A DNA stretch of 64,000 bases from Datnioides undecimradiatus (Eukaryota > Chordata > Actinopteri > Lobotiformes > Datnioididae). Each line of letters starts with the position of its first letter. The stretch's first letter is position 1. The stretch is taken from NCBI GenBank assembly GCA_008933995.1, contig WARS01000029.1:8184332-8248331 (forward strand), in the 5' to 3' direction. Position numbers and translations under genes: made by a program. The notes under the pieces were generated by a model. The model saw only the letters and a program-made list of their open reading frames with translations. It did not search any database and was not told where the DNA came from. Of the stretch, positions 14,501-32,477 are shown piece by piece.

Positions 14501-15624
14501 CTAATGAAAAGTTTCTCATAGTGAGCTAGAATGCATTAATAATGTATAGGGCCTGTGCTTTAGACATACGGTATATGTGTATAAGCATGGAAGATACATT
14601 ATGACACTTGACGAAGGTCTGTATATCTTGTATTGTCTGTATATGTCTGTGGATTTAACCTGAGGAGGCACAGCCTGAATCTCACTCCAGATTTAAATGT
14701 TTCATTCTGCCCTCCGGCCACTGCACCAACCCTAACCAGGGCTAAATAAAATATACTGAATGTTTTTCCTCATAGATAGAGGAGTGCTGTAGTAATTCAC
14801 TGTCAGAAACAGGGCAGACTGAAAGAGTCTGGCTGGTGAACTACAAAACAAGATCATTTCCAATTATCAGTGTTGGTAGTTGGTGTGAGCAGGTGTTAGT
14901 TTTGCAGATGTTCTTCACTTTTTGGTTTAAATCTGATAAAATCCTGCTGTGGCTTGTGGTGACCTCACCTCAAGACACTGAGGATTGATTTATTTGTTAA
15001 AATTCAACACATTGTGCATTTTGGGCTCTATGTGGAGCCTCCATTGTACTGAGGATGATTCACAAACAAAGAGCACCACAGAGCCCTAAAACAAAGAGAG
15101 ACAGATCATAAGCAACACAAAGCAACAAGTAGATTTTGTGGAACCCTGAATTACAACCATGGGAGGAGCAGACAAGAACAAAGCTGCTCTTTTTGTATGT
15201 TGTTCGGGGATGTTGTTTGTTCCTACATGGTATTTTTCCCCTTGCAGAATATTCTGGGGAGTAGCTTAGCGTGCAGCTCTCTGCTGTCTGCTCTGTGACC
15301 CCTCTGAAGTTACACTGATTTCCATGAAGTCCTGGAAAGGGAGGGGCCCTGCAAGCTGATCCCCCACAACACTCCGCTCTTCAGAGTCAACAAGGCAATG
15401 ATGTGAACCAGCGCCAACGTCCTGATGTCACAGTGTACGTCCAGGCATGTGGGTGTCACAGACACTTCATTGGTCAGATCGTAAGCTTGATGTTGACTTC
15501 AAAGGATTAATTCATGACACAAAAATCAGTTGTGAATACCAAACTTACCACAAAGTGCTTGGTCATGTTTGAAATTGTTAGGTCTCTGCATCTATTTCTA
15601 TAGATTGCATGTATATTTGTTGGT

Positions 15625-15790
15625 TTTATGTAATAGATCTATGTGAAAAGTTCAGTGATCAGCCACATCTATACTTTGTGTTTGGTGCTAGCAAATGTAA
15701 ACTAAGGTGGTGAACATAGTCACCACTATACCTGCCTAGCATTAGCATACTAGCATTGTCATTGTGAGCATTAGCTTTAGCTCTTAGCAC
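15625..15790 (-). repeat. Diverged copy B of the same dispersed repeat family
   Basis: Read on the minus strand this contains GCTCACAATGACAATGCTAG, GGCAGGTATAGTGGTGACTA, GTTCACCACCTTAGTTTACA and CACAAAGTATAGATGTGGCT. These parallel the GCTCACGATGACAA and AGTACAGCTGA segments of copy A. Only the 5' part of the family is present. Confidence 0.55.
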
Positions 15791-15799
15791 TACTGTGGT

Positions 15800-18593
15800 G
15801 ACGTGCAGCCTGTGAGCATGGCTGCACACTTTCATTCTTGTTGTTTTCTGCTTAAGGATACAGCCTGCCATCATCAAAGCAACATTCCTACAGCAGTGCA
15901 GCATATTGATTATCATCGGCGCACAGCATTAGTTTGTTCTCCGGCTTTAAATTACCTGGCTTGACTTTTAGCAGCACAGACCTGCTGTTGTACGTAACTT
16001 TGATCTGATCTGCAAGACTCAAAAACACTGAACAGAGACTGAAGTCAACTGTTTTGCCCTAAAGACACTACATGCTGCATTTGGCCATGGATGAATCTGC
16101 ACACTCAAACAACTAACAAACTCCCTGCACTCTCCTCCAACGCAGCACATAACAAGGCTTTATGAATCATGTCTTCCAAAACAATCTGGTGATATGTCCT
16201 AAGTGCTGAGGGAAAAGCATCTTTCGCTTGTTTTGGTTTGTCTGCCACCGTTCCCTCCAGTCTTGTTGTGATTTTTGTTGGAATGTGAGACGATTCGGAT
16301 TTTAATGAAAGAAGGAAAACAAGTCAGCTCGACTAACTTCCTCATGGCAACCTTGACAAGTCTTCTCAGCTCAGGGGCATTCTGACTGTGTACGTCTTGT
16401 ATTCAGTTTTATCTACAAGAGAAACATGTAACAATGACACCGAATGTGTCCTGATAAGGCTGAGGTATGGTACTTGACCACGCTACAGACTGGAGGAATT
16501 GCACAGCTAGTGAGCTCAGTTAAAAGACATGCTAAAAGAGGAAGTTTGGTATCAAGAGTCCTTGGTCTGCTGACTGTTTGCCTACCACAGTGTCTGAAAA
16601 CAATGTAGTTATACAGCACATTATTACAATGTAAAACCAAGTACACAGATGGTAAAACAAGAACACACAGGGTCAAGTTTAATAAAATCATTAGGGCCTG
16701 ATAACAGGTTGGATATACAGACTCATACATATTTGTCTTTAAAAATGGTGGGACATTGAATACTATATGCTATCTATGCTTACCATGAAAATATTACAGG
16801 CATTTGTTTTGTTTTTCTTTTTTTTCTTTTTTTTTGCTTGCTTTATAATTTATATAATCTCTATTTGACTCCTTTTTTTGTTCTTCCCTGACCACAGCCT
16901 CAGTGACTGCATCTTGCCCTGTATTTCACCACACAAACTATTTAAGCACTGTTGGATCTTTTTTTTAATTTTCTACAAGAGAGCGCTCTTATTTTGGTGC
17001 AGATTACTTTTTTCTGAATGAGTCCTTGTGTTTCATTTCACTGATTTTTGTCAATTTCTTAATAAACCACCATTAGTTGCAGTCAACATTTTGCAAAAAT
17101 ATTTGAATCACTGTAAAATCAGTGCATTTACTTTCGCAGACTGCAGAAGCTATATGTTGTTTTTCTCAAATCTACAAACTTCCAAGTCTTTTCTGGGCCC
17201 ATGAGCACCCTGTTATAGTGTTATATGTTAAGCTGTCTGTTCTAAAAAGTCTCAAATCACATTAGACAATTATAATGTAACCAAATCATCACATCAGTCA
17301 GCATAGTATCTCAATGATTCATGTTTTCTGTCACAATTAGAGCTGAAACTAACAGCAGGCTTTTGGCACAATAACAAAGAAGCTGACTACATCAGTTTTT
17401 GTGTTCTTGCTCATAATTATCAAGAACTTATTGTGCTTGATCTGCTTTTTACAGCAGCTGACAAAGTCGACCTGAACCAATACCAGCGCTCAGCAACAGC
17501 TCTGGTGACTTGTGATTGGCTGCGTTTGACAGGACGTGGCCACAAATGACCATTTGAGCCTGAGTGCTTGTGTGTGTGTGTCTCATGGTGTGATCAACTA
17601 AGGACACACCCCAAGACACTGCACAAGAAATCTGGATATACAGCTTGTAAATAGTGTAAGTGTACGAGCATACAATAAACTCTACAATTAACTCCACAAA
17701 CCTCAGAAAGAACAAAAATCAATTTCCTCGATGTGAAATCACAAAAAGTTGTCTGTTTAACAGAAGAAGGGCCTGAATGAAGGAGGAACAAATACAGGGG
17801 AAGTATCACTTCAAAGAGTTATCCCCTTAATAGGAAACAGTTTGTCCAAACCACAAAAAAAAACACATAAATCTCCAAATATGTATTTTGTTGCGCAATA
17901 CAGTCAACAATCATCCCAAATAGGAAACATGGTAAAACGGATCATCCTTCAGAGCGACGGGTGTTCTGCTGCTTACAAAACAGCATGGTCACATTCGGAT
18001 GCACAAACTGACTACAAAAGCAGACTGGATGCCCCTGTGGTTGTTTCTTGTAGAACGAGCAAAAAGAGTTTTAAGAGACCAAGCTGCACAATTTAAAAAA
18101 TACAGTCTGCACACAGAATGTTAAGCATGACATGACATCACATTATGTGCAAATTCAAACACACTGAAACTAAAGACGTCAGCGGAGTCAGCCTTTTATG
18201 TGCGTAAATACACTGGATTCATTTCTTATTTTCTATGAAACAACACTTCACTAATAATAGAAAGAATCTATTTAACATATGGAGCTATGGATGGTTACAA
18301 TGTTTTTATAGTTGAGCTGCAGCTGATGGAAAGGAGGATGTGACCAGGCTGTATGGTGAGGAGTTTGTTGAGATTTGGTCCACCTTCATTTGGTGCCACA
18401 TTATATTTAGATTTTTTTCATGATGGGAAACAAATATCTTTTTGTGGTTTTACATTTCGGGCACTGGATGATTTGGTGCCATGCTCAAGGGCACATATGC
18501 AGGACAAAGGCTGTTTTCAGGGCTACAAAGAACCAGTGACCATTTTCATCAAGAAAGTTGTTTCTATGACACACTGGACACACACCGGACACA

Positions 18594-18633
<40 letters not shown>

Positions 18634-19658
18634 CACATTCAGTGGCTTGTTTGTTTACAGTTTGTGCTATGCAACAACCTTGTAATTCATTTCTCCTCAG
18701 AAATGTCATTAAGGATTGGGGATAAGCTGCCACTGCAGTGGTTACAACTAGCCCAAAACGGTTTGTAAGGGAAACAGTTTGTGTCTGTTTGGCTCATGTG
18801 ATTATGTTAAACCTAATTTAACACAGAACGAAGACTACAGAGGAAATCATCACTGGTGGTCAAAGGCAGTTTTGTCGAGTAAAAGTTCTTCTGTGTGTCA
18901 GTGAGGAGCAGATGGAAACAGGATGTATATATTTCTTGGAACATGCTGCTGTCTGAATTGTCCCTCAAAGTTTCTAGAATTAGTTATTTGTTACAGTAAG
19001 CAAAGACTTATATCACTCGGTTATTGTTTGCCTTTGGCTGCTTTGTATTGTTTTTAAGAAAATACAAGTATCATGGTTTTATATTTTTATTCCAAAGTGA
19101 AAATTCCCTCAGTTTCTCTTTAGGAAATTATAGCTCAGAGACCCTTTTTTCACTAATCAGGTCAAGAAAACAGATGTGCTCAAAGACATATTGAGCAAGT
19201 TCACCTTGAATCTGGGCCAAGAAACAACCAGAGGGGACACTGGTGGTATGCAGGTTACACTGTGTCAGTCTACGGGGAGACGTTCTTTCCAAAAAAATAA
19301 CACAAAAACTTGTGAAAAGCAAGACAAGCAGTAACTGAAGAAGTGTTATAAAGTAATCCCAGACCAAAAAAGTACTCCATTAAAAGTTACCTGCAGTGAG
19401 AATGTTACCTCCTAGTATCTCTCTCTCTCTTCTCTTCTTCTTACTAACCGTATGGGGATCTGTCGTGCCCGGGCACCACAGCAGATTCCCAGCCAAAGCT
19501 TTTCCAAAACTTAGCAACACCCAAAGAACATGCTTACTTTCTTAATCTGGTCAGTAAATCATTCAGACTCTTCCATTGATGGTGCGGTCCTTGATAGTGA
19601 AAATGTTTTTTTATTAACAATGCCCAAGACAATTATCCAGAGCCTAATTTGTGATCAT
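15800..19658. other. Intergenic, no gene recognised
   Basis: AT-rich, with a long T-rich tract near 16805-16835 and the AC microsatellite at 18595. No coding similarity seen. Confidence 0.55.
18595..18630. repeat. (AC)18 microsatellite
   Basis: An uninterrupted 36-base AC run, preceded by imperfect CACA units from about 18570. Confidence 0.97.
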
Positions 19659-19950
19659 GGGCAGCTCTGGCTCGGAGGAAGATCAGGTCATCCGTCTATC
19701 ATGCTTCAATCCTCGGCTGCTCCAGGCTGTGTTGGCAAAGTTTCCTTGGGCAAGACACTGAAGCCCAAATTGCTCCTTGTTGTTGCTCCATGGAAACAAA
19801 TGAGTGAATCAGTGAGTTAGCGTCCTTAATTTCTGTTCTTTCTGCGGCTGTGCTGTATGAATGGGTTGTGAATTCTTTCTTGTAGTGTAAAAGCGCTTTG
19901 AGTGGTCAGAAGACTGGACAGGGACTTTAGAAATGAAGTCCATTTACCAC
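19659..19950 (+). mobile_element. tRNA-derived teleost SINE
   Basis: The element has a tRNA-like head with an A-box-like GGCAGCTCTGGCTCGGAGG and a B-box-like GCTTCAATCCTCGGCTGCTC. A conserved body follows (CCTTGGGCAAGACACTGAAG, CCCAAATTGCTCC), then a 3' part AAAGCGCTTTGAGTGGTCAG ending GAAGTCCATTTACCA. I recognise this arrangement as a SINE family widespread in ray-finned fish. The copy is old: the D-loop to B-box region has lost bases and the usual CTATATAAATACAGTCC tail is degraded to ACTTTAGAAATGAAGTCC. Confidence 0.75.
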
Positions 19951-19954
19951 TTAT

Positions 19955-22600
19955 ACAACACTTTCACACTGCTTGTTTAATTACACAAAAGATAGTGAGT
20001 CGCCATGTTTGAAAAGATACATCCATGAAAACTTTAGCATTTTTTCATGAAAAAATCACTTAAGCAGCAAAATAATTGAAAAATCATTTCATTCAACTAA
20101 ACAATCAATAAAAAAAATACATTTCAATTCTAGGATCCTCGACAGTTCAGACTGTTCAACTACATAGCATTTACATTATTTACATTTAATTAGAGTTAAT
20201 GACACTCATATTGAGCTCTGACTGCGTGACCAGACGTACAATTACAGGAACCGAAAAAAAAACAGAGCTAAACCACTTGAATGTATACGCGTTGAATAAC
20301 TGAGCCATAAATTCACTCACCAAGCCAGTCGAGCAGGTCTGACAGCAGGAGAACCCAAAGGTACAGAACATTTAAAAGGTTAAATGACTCACTCTGAGTC
20401 AGAACAACAATTAAAAGCTTCTCATAAACAAGGCTTGCAGGAATACGGTGGACATCTTGTTCACCTCTGTCATGGCGCCTGTTCTTTTCGTGGAAAACAT
20501 ACGGGGTCACGCTGAGGTCACTGCAGCAAACACTTGGAAGAGACTGCGTGGGTTTAGCCTTCTGTTTGCCTTACATTCACATTCAAAGAGAAGATCTCCT
20601 AAGACTATTTTACTGAAAACAGTCTACAAATAGTCTGTGAAAATTAACGTTTAAATATATGTGAAGGCTAAAATATCTAAGTTTAATCCTTTAATGAGTG
20701 AAGCCATAGCTAATGCTATAGCTAGCCATAGCTTCTAATGATTCTCTGTTGTGTTTTGTCTTTTCAAGGGTTAAGGGTTTTGGATAGTTTTTCCCTGACA
20801 TCAGGCTTTTAATGTGAAGATGAAAACCATATAATTATCATAACTTTTTATTGCCCAATTTATTTAAGGTTTGTAGTCTAAGTGGTCAAAAGGAAAGTGA
20901 AGGTATTAAGAGAATTTAAGGAATATTATGTTGTTGCTTAGCTAGGTGTATTATGGGATGGTAAAGGTAATTGAACTGCTTTGTGGGCCCTTTTTTCTGC
21001 TAGTGTTTGGCTCTTGCTTACCACAAACAACTGATGTATGACGTTATTTTCTCCAGCACAAAGTAAACTTATTTTATTAAATGTTCAGTGCTGTTATGGA
21101 CAGTCTGAAATAAAACTTTTGGCCGTTTTGACAAGTAACCATCAAAATATAGGTAGCCACTGGCAAAAAACTACAGATCCGTAGACAAACAAGGTTTCTG
21201 TTTTTAAATCCAGCGATAGAATCTGTTGTAATGTAATAGTATTCAAATATGTGAATATGCTACTTCTTCCTCATCCTCTGGCATTTAGAGTGTCCTCCTC
21301 TCCTATTTCTTATCCGGTGTTATTCCACTGGTCATAGCAACTGCGAGATGATACCACACCACTGCACAACCACCACCACCACCAGAGACTCCTCTCAGGT
21401 GTCAATGCTCAATACATTTGTGTGGACAGGTTAGTCAAACAGAGGGAACTCATTCTGCACACACAAATACATCACCAGTCTGTATTTACTGCTCTGACTG
21501 ACCTCTGAACGTCCTGTTGCGAGATCCAAGAAGACACTCAATTAGCTATAATTCACTCATTTGTTTTGATAAAAGCTGGATCAAACGCTTAATTTCATTA
21601 TTGATTTTTGTGTCAGGCTCTTAGTTAGTTGTTTGGTCTATAAAATTTGCAGGGCTAAAGGTTCTTCTGTTTTAAAACAGACAAACAAAAAAACATGATG
21701 TTGAAGAAGATAAAACCACATAATTCCTCATGTTTAAGATGCATGTTAAATGGATTATCTTATGTTGATCAATAACTTTGGAGGTCAGTCTTATACTTCC
21801 TTCTTAGGTGTTCTTTATGGACATATGTGATGACAAAAGAATGAATGAATATAAACAAAAAGTTATCACAATAAGACATGTGATTAATAATCCTTGCACT
21901 TTTAATTTTAATAATAAAAAATAATTCTCACTGAAACTACTGAATTTATTTTAAGTGCAAAAAGCACTTTGCTAGTTTGTTTATTATATTATTATTTGTG
22001 AATCAGTGAATCTTCGCTCTCACTCAGCACTGCTCTAAATATCTGTCTGTCCTTCTACTCCAAGATAAATCAGTGAATAAATACCAAAGAATCTCTTCAG
22101 CCATGTTTGCAGCTTTGTTTAACACCGTGTAGAATTCACTGAGCTGCTTGTTTGTTCCTGTATGTTACGTGTTTACATGTGGTGAAGAAAATAACCGGGA
22201 TCCTTTCCGAACATTTATGTAAACACAGTACAAACTGTACAAGAGGACACCAGATGAGATCCAGATATCAGCCCAACTCAGTGTGACAGATAATTTCAGT
22301 GATGAGGGCGAGCAATAATAAGGCACCCAGAAAAGCTGGATTGCGTAAGTGTACAATATTAGAGTTGTCAGTGGCAAAACTTAAGTCTGTAATTACTGTT
22401 TTGATCCACACACTGACTAAACTGCAGCCCGTTTCTCCAGTGAACCCTGCCCTTGGCAACGATATAGTTTTGACTTATGCTGCTGAACATGATGTACTGT
22501 TGCATTGGCATGCAACATACTATACAGAGGCCATCTACTAGTTCAGTGTACAGCTTACATACCAGTCAGGGTTTGAAGGAAACACAGAAGATTAACATTG
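19955..22600. other. Intergenic between the SINE and the probable arrdc2 3' end
   Basis: No recognisable coding sequence. A (CCA)n-like tract lies at about 21369-21386. Confidence 0.5.
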
Positions 22601-22620
22601 TTTCAAAAGTTTTCTTTTTT

Positions 22621-24015
22621 TTTATTAGAAAAAACAATTACAAAACTTTGGCAAGATTGTGAACCAACAATTGCATGTGTATAAAAAAATACATTCGTTA
22701 TTTTCAGTGCCTGCCACAGAAGTGGCACAGCTGACCCTGAAGACTTCTTTCACACTCCTAACAGTTTTTTTGGAAGTTAAGGAGAAAACATAATCCTCAA
22801 GTCAGTTTTATGTTTCTTTTTGGAATGTTCTTTGTCCATGTCTCAGTCTCAGTCATATCTCAGTGGCATCTCCAGCTCGAGGCTCAACACTGAGCAGTGT
22901 GTTTGGGTCGAGCTTCACAAAGCGCCCCACAGCACCGAGGCATCTGGCTCCCATCAAAAGCTTCAGGCCACATGGCTCAGAGGTCTCTGTCTCCTCCTTC
23001 TCCTTTTGTTTAGCAGCTGTGGGGGCTAATCTATGAGCCTCATGCAGCTTTATACACAAACTGCTCATCCTGTTTAATCACTATGCTAAAATCAACAACT
23101 GCAGCTATCTGACACTTTGGTGCCTTAAGCCTCGCATTAACACGACACTTCTCTTGGAAATCACCCACCTACAATTCAACCGTTTGTTTGTTCTTCCAGA
23201 ATACATTCAGCTCGACTCGTCTCAGTGAGAGAATGACTCCCTGAAACTCTCATGCTCATTGTCAGCGGCAGATAATTAAGGTATTTTTCCCTTTTACATA
23301 TAGTGACCTGCATGCATAAAATACATCTGCTTACTTGACTTGTCTGCTCCACCGTCACACCTTCAGATACAGTATGTCCTTAAGTAACAGTAGAAATCAT
23401 CAGAGGCACACAATGCATAGCAATGTAGGTTGTTAAGATCTACTGTGTTGCCAGTACAAGGGGAGCTGGAAGCTGAGGACAATAATTGCACTTGTTGCTT
23501 TACGCCACTCAAAGTTGACAACGTGTTTCTAAACACAATGTAAACTTATCAAGAGCGCTTTACGTTCAAACATCTGAAGATACAGGGCGCAACTCCCAAC
23601 TCTCTACCTGACAACTGTCAAGTGATCTCCTCCCCCCAATATGTCCCAAACTCCTTAAATCTCAAAATTCACTTCACATGAGGGATTCTTTGATTGGGAG
23701 GTATTTGTAGCTCGCTTCACCAGGAGCCAACGATCACTTGGGGAGGACAGGAGCTGACGTAGAGAAGTTACTTTCCTCCAGAGCAGGAAAGTGTCCACTT
23801 CATTTTATGGGCTGGAAACAAAGTGGCAGCTCCTACGCAGACGTCTAGTTCCTGTGAGCTCCATCTCCTGACCTTTCCAATGTGCTCCAGTCCCTCTCCA
23901 CAACACTTGGTGGGACCAGGCGCCATTTGTCAGAGAGAAGTAATCCAGGAGAAGACAAATCTCTTGATTCGTTTCAATAATTTAAGTCGCTCGATGCTTA
24001 GGCAGGGCTCATGGT
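22621..24015 (-). other. Probable arrdc2 3' UTR with candidate poly(A) signal
   Basis: Below the stop codon at 24016-24018 there is no recognisable coding sequence. The first strong AATAAA I notice on the minus strand is at 22626-22621, followed by an A-rich and then T-rich stretch. A 3' UTR of about 1.4 kb would fit an alpha-arrestin. The true cleavage site is unknown. Confidence 0.35.
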
Positions 24016-27897
<3,882 letters not shown>

Positions 27898-28090
27898 TTT
27901 GCAGGATGCGCGAGTCCTCGCAGAAATAAACGACTCCCTTGCTCTTCTTCCGCAGTGCTTGAAGTTTGCTGAAGCGGATCTTTAGGTGTCTCCTGTTCAC
28001 TCGTTTAGAGGACAAACTGTTGAACACTTTCGGATTGCAGCCCTTTTTGGAGGCTGAGACAGTGGGCGGGGACTTTGAATTTATTATGTA
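27898..28090 (-). promoter_or_regulatory. Putative core promoter and 5' UTR of the proximal arrdc2 transcript
   Basis: Upstream of the ATG at 27897 the minus strand carries a GC box (CCCCGCCCAC, about 28071-28062) and an AT-rich ATAATAAA at about 28087-28080. That would place a start near 28050 and a 5' UTR of roughly 150 bases with no intron. The DNA between 27900 and 28140 is CG-richer than its surroundings. The assignment is inference from motif position only. Confidence 0.35.
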
Positions 28091-28139
28091 AGGCCTCGCT
28101 CGAGAGAGAGCTGAAGGCTGGTGCTGCCTTCAAGTGCTC

Positions 28140-31100
28140 CTCCTTGGCACCGACATGTCAGCACTGTGCAACTACCAACAAAAAAACACTCGGGTTTCAG
28201 ACCTCTACCGTTACAGGCCACCAATTCTTTCACTTCATTTACTAAAAAAACGTTCAATTATCACGCTTGTTCTGTATATTTAAGTTAAATTTGGAGTGGC
28301 CTTCATGGTGTAGTAGGAGGCAACACCTACAACAACATCAGAACATGTCCAGACAATGGCTGAGACAGAAACCATCTAATGATATGAACAAAACCAATTA
28401 ATTACACCAAGAATAAAAATAAAATTGAGGCTCATGACAACAACTTTCATGGCAGCCACCCCTCCAACTTGAGATGCCAGGTAAAACTCAACTTCTCAGT
28501 CCACTTCACAACTTTGTTAGGTCACTAATGCGCCGCTCTTTTCGGAACATCCACATGTCCGGAACGAACCTGAAGGCAGCATAATAAACATGCTGGGTGT
28601 GGAGGCAGCAGCGAGGAAAACAGGGCCTGGTGATGATTGATGGTTACAGGTTCTTAGAAGAAAACAGGCTTACTGAGCATGCCTCCGTCTGGCAAAGATT
28701 CGCCCTGTACAGCTCAGAGGGAAATAGTTTCAGTGTGGACCAAAGCTGTTTACTCCACTTCTTCCATGTCACTTTGAACATACCGTTACACAGCCTGAGC
28801 TGCTGTTGCACACATGGAAAACACACAGCTAAGCGCAAAAAAGCACGCAAATCCCAAGCAGGCATGGCATGTGAAAAGCATCAAAAGTCAGCCGCAACTT
28901 CACAGGAAAAGCACAGAGGAAAACTAAAAAACGTGTGCACCGACTCGACCACATGCACGAATCATGGCTCATCAGCTTTTTCTTCACACATCAAACTCAC
29001 TTCCAACATTTGCAAACAAAGCAAATTTTAAGCAACAACCATTTCTCTTCCAAACTCTTCAGTAATTACTAAACTTAACAAAGACTGCTTCATTCTCAAT
29101 CTGTGTTACTCTCCTCACTCAGTGCAAAAATCAAGTCTGGTCTGAGAAAAACAAAGTTGTTTACTCCTTTGTTCCCTAGAATGACTAGTCAGCTCTCCGG
29201 TGCCACCAACTGGTGATGAGGAGGCTTTGTGCACAGCTGCAGAGCTACAAGGATGCGTTCACACAACCTGAACTGGCCTGGGATTCCCTATATTTTCCCT
29301 TTTATACAATCAGATAATTAGTCTTATAAACTGTAAAAAGTCCTCACAAACATCGGATATCTGACCTAACTGGTAGGTGAAGGGTCCCGTTTGCATCGAC
29401 TTGTCAGTGTTTTTGCTTAATATGCATTCGGGAAGCTCAGGCCTGTGGGGAAATAAGGTCCAGCTCGCCACCTGCTGGTGACCAGGAGCAGCAGCCCGGC
29501 TCCAGGCCTCCCTGCCTCTGACCTGATAAGATGAACATGTGGTGTCTGTGCACAGCACGATGGGCCTGATAAACGCTGCCGCTGTGCACATGACTCAGTA
29601 TCATCACAGTCATTGCTGCCAACAAGTTTTCCCCTGCTACAGACTTAAGTAAACACATTTGTCCTCGTGAACTCTCTTTGTTTACCCAAAGAGCTGCTCA
29701 GTGCACAACATTTTAGAACAAATATTTGCATGGAATCGCTACATATTTTAGAGCAAACAGGGAACGAAAAGTGTAATTTATCACTGGTGTTTGCAAATTA
29801 AGGAATTTTGTTTTTGATCTTTCGACTCTAAAACTGTACCAACTCCTCTCTGATGAAACCCTCAGATAAGTAAATGAATGGAGAGCAGCAGCAGCTGGAG
29901 GAGGAGGAGGGCGGGGCCGAGTGGAGCCACGTGTTGTTTTCCTGGTTGCCACGGCGACGCAGGCTGCATTTTTTAAACACCCCCCACCCCTCCTTCCTTC
30001 CTTCCTTTCTTCCTCCTCAGTCTTTCACTTTCTTCTCATTTCTTGCCCCAAGTTAACAGAACCAAACACAACATGCTCATTTGTACTTTTGAACACTTAA
30101 ACGAATTGCTTTGTCCAGTCGTTTTCACACGTAAACGTGCAAAAGTCAGTAAAGCTGACTGTTGCTGGGAGGATTTGTGGCGCGTGTGAGGAGGTTGAAG
30201 CTTTGCAAAAACAAGTAGCACTGCTGTTTCCTGGACACATCCTGCAGATTACATTGGTGTATGAAGAATGTCTGTCTAAGTGACATTTACGCATGCACTG
30301 ACAGCACCTCAGTCTCTTTGCTGCTGCGTGTCAGTGCGCACAATCCAGAAAAATGCTATTTCTGTTCATCTGTTCGTTTAGGTTGTAAGGATTTAGTGAT
30401 TCAGTGGTAAAATATGTAACAACGGTGTATTTCATAACAACTGAAACATATTTCTATAACATTTGGTTTGATTTTTTTGCTAGTTCATAACAAATATGAA
30501 ATCATTAGGAATCTTTAGATAGGTTTGTTATTACATTTAAGATAATAAGATCTTAGAAGAATCTTTTCATCGCAGACAAAAAAGGTCTGCTTTTGGCTAA
30601 TCCAAAGAATTAATATGAAAATACAAGTATTTCAGTACAATAAAATCATTAAAGTCCAGTATTGTCATTAAAGAAATGCTGCTCACAATGGCCTAACATA
30701 GTCAAAAATATACAAGGGATAGATACAGTGGTAAAAATGCTTTAGCCTTATTACTGGCTGTTACTATGACTTCTTGGTGTATATAAAGTCACCATCCTCT
30801 CTGCTTTATTTCCAAGGGATAAGAGAAATGAAAAAAGCAGACAGCTGAAGCTTAAATCACATGATAATATTAATAGCAATAATAAATGGTTAGCTGCTTG
30901 TATTTTAAATGTGAAAATACCAAACCCTTGCTTTTTACAGATGTATTATTTCTACTTACTCTCCTGAATCTCATTTCATTTTTAGATTGATGTTTTTTCC
31001 CCCCAGCTGGTCTGAGTTAAGTTAGCAGTCTGAAGATGCACTGTTTCCTAAAAAATGACATGTTTTATATTTTATAGTACATAATTAGTATAACAAACTG

Positions 31101-32477
31101 ATGGAAATTGATATTTGTTAGTTGCAGCCCATTAGGAGCATGTCAGTTAATGGATAATGTATTACTTTTTGGTAGCTACTGTGTAACATTACAGCTGAAT
31201 TGCAGGCAAGATATTTACATACAAAACCTGCCTAGTGCATCTTTAACCTTAGTGCATACATGATGCAGCTGTTGCAGCTGCAGAAAATGACCTGGAAATG
31301 ACGCGCTGTTTGTAATTTAATCCTACATTCAACTACTTGTTTGGCTGTATGCACAACACCAACAAAAACAACACAAACTCTGCTCTTATCTGAATCTTTG
31401 CATCGCATGTTCGTTTATATTGACCTGTAAGAGCAGATGGGGGAGTCCAACCCAATAAACTGTTTGTGGAGCATCTAATGAAACATTAACCACTGTCTAC
31501 AGTTTATTTACTCAGGTACTATGGCTTATATTCTCTGCCCCCCAGATTTTAGGCTGCCTCGTGCCTTCAACACCAGGGGAATTTCACACTTTACAGTGAC
31601 ATGTCCTGTACAACGCAGGACTCAGTACACCAGTTGTGTTTATTTGGCCCTGGCACTAATGGATTTGTGTTTAATGTCAGGATTATGTTATCTGGCAGAT
31701 GTATCTGGACAAGCCAGTGTCAAGTTCTCTCCCAGGTTTCCATGCAACCCCTCAACCCCTTTGGCCCAGGTGGCTTAATTTTGCAAACTGCAGTGACTAC
31801 AAGACACACTGCTTACCAGCTGGCATAAGACAGCGCCCATCAGCAGTTTTGCACCACATTATTCAGACTATAGAGAGTGAACATTTCTACCCACCAGCTG
31901 CAACGCATGCTTAAAAACATTTGCTATGTACAGTATATTGCAGCAAAGCTACAAATGTTCAATGTGGAAAATACAAAAAATACAACAAGGTCAGCACAAA
32001 TGATAAAAATGCTGCCCTTTTTATAGCAGGGAGGGCATGTTTCTGTAGTAGTATTCATGGCCAGTTTTTTTTAACTTGTAGTCACCTTTGGACTACAGCA
32101 CCTCCAGCTGAACTCCTTGACCAGTCCTGTTTGGTTCTGTTCCCTGAACGAGCATGATTAAAATGCACTTATTTTGCTAAAATATAACCAACAAGGTTTC
32201 GGTGAAAAATTAACAACATTTTACATGCAAAACATGAACAGGAAATTTTATTGTGCAGAATCATTGGGTATTTCAACAACAAAGCATGAACACAATTAGA
32301 ATGGTACATGTTGATTTGGATGTTTGTGTGAAGCAAAGTCACTGCAGCTGTAATTTACCTGGTTTTTACATGAGATTATTCTACAGACAGTCTGATAAAT
32401 AAACACAGTAAATATAAATATACGCCAAACGTTAATGATCCAGGCCACTAACACAACCTGGGGCTTTCGACACTGAC
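28140..32477 (-). other. Interval between the two arrdc2 first exons
   Basis: If the distal first exon is used this is the main part of its intron. It holds the TTCC repeat and a GC-richer patch with a CACGTG E-box at about 29929-29934. A 144-codon open frame at 28597-29031 has no resemblance to a known protein and no splice context. Confidence 0.45.
29991..30015. repeat. (TTCC)n simple repeat
   Basis: Five to six TTCC units with one interruption, in a pyrimidine-rich stretch within the intron between the two arrdc2 first exons. Confidence 0.85.

Larger units (their letters stand above)
4230..15620. other. Intergenic, no gene recognised
   Basis: I found no exon chain or known protein motif. 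Open frames up to 120 codons occur (for example 6569-6931), rich in His/Thr from CA-type sequence, and are judged noncoding. Small simple tracts and the repeat fragment at 10220-10262 are listed separately. One acceptor-like site followed by a 48-codon open frame at 5597-5740 is noted as a finding. Confidence 0.55.

Noticed and set aside
18353..18768. Open frames of 95-110 codons over the AC repeat
   Set aside because: The product is mainly HTHTHT from the (AC)18 microsatellite with unrelated flanks.
28597..29031. 144-codon open frame between the arrdc2 first exons
   Set aside because: No known domain, no splice or promoter context, and lies inside a probable intron on the opposite strand.
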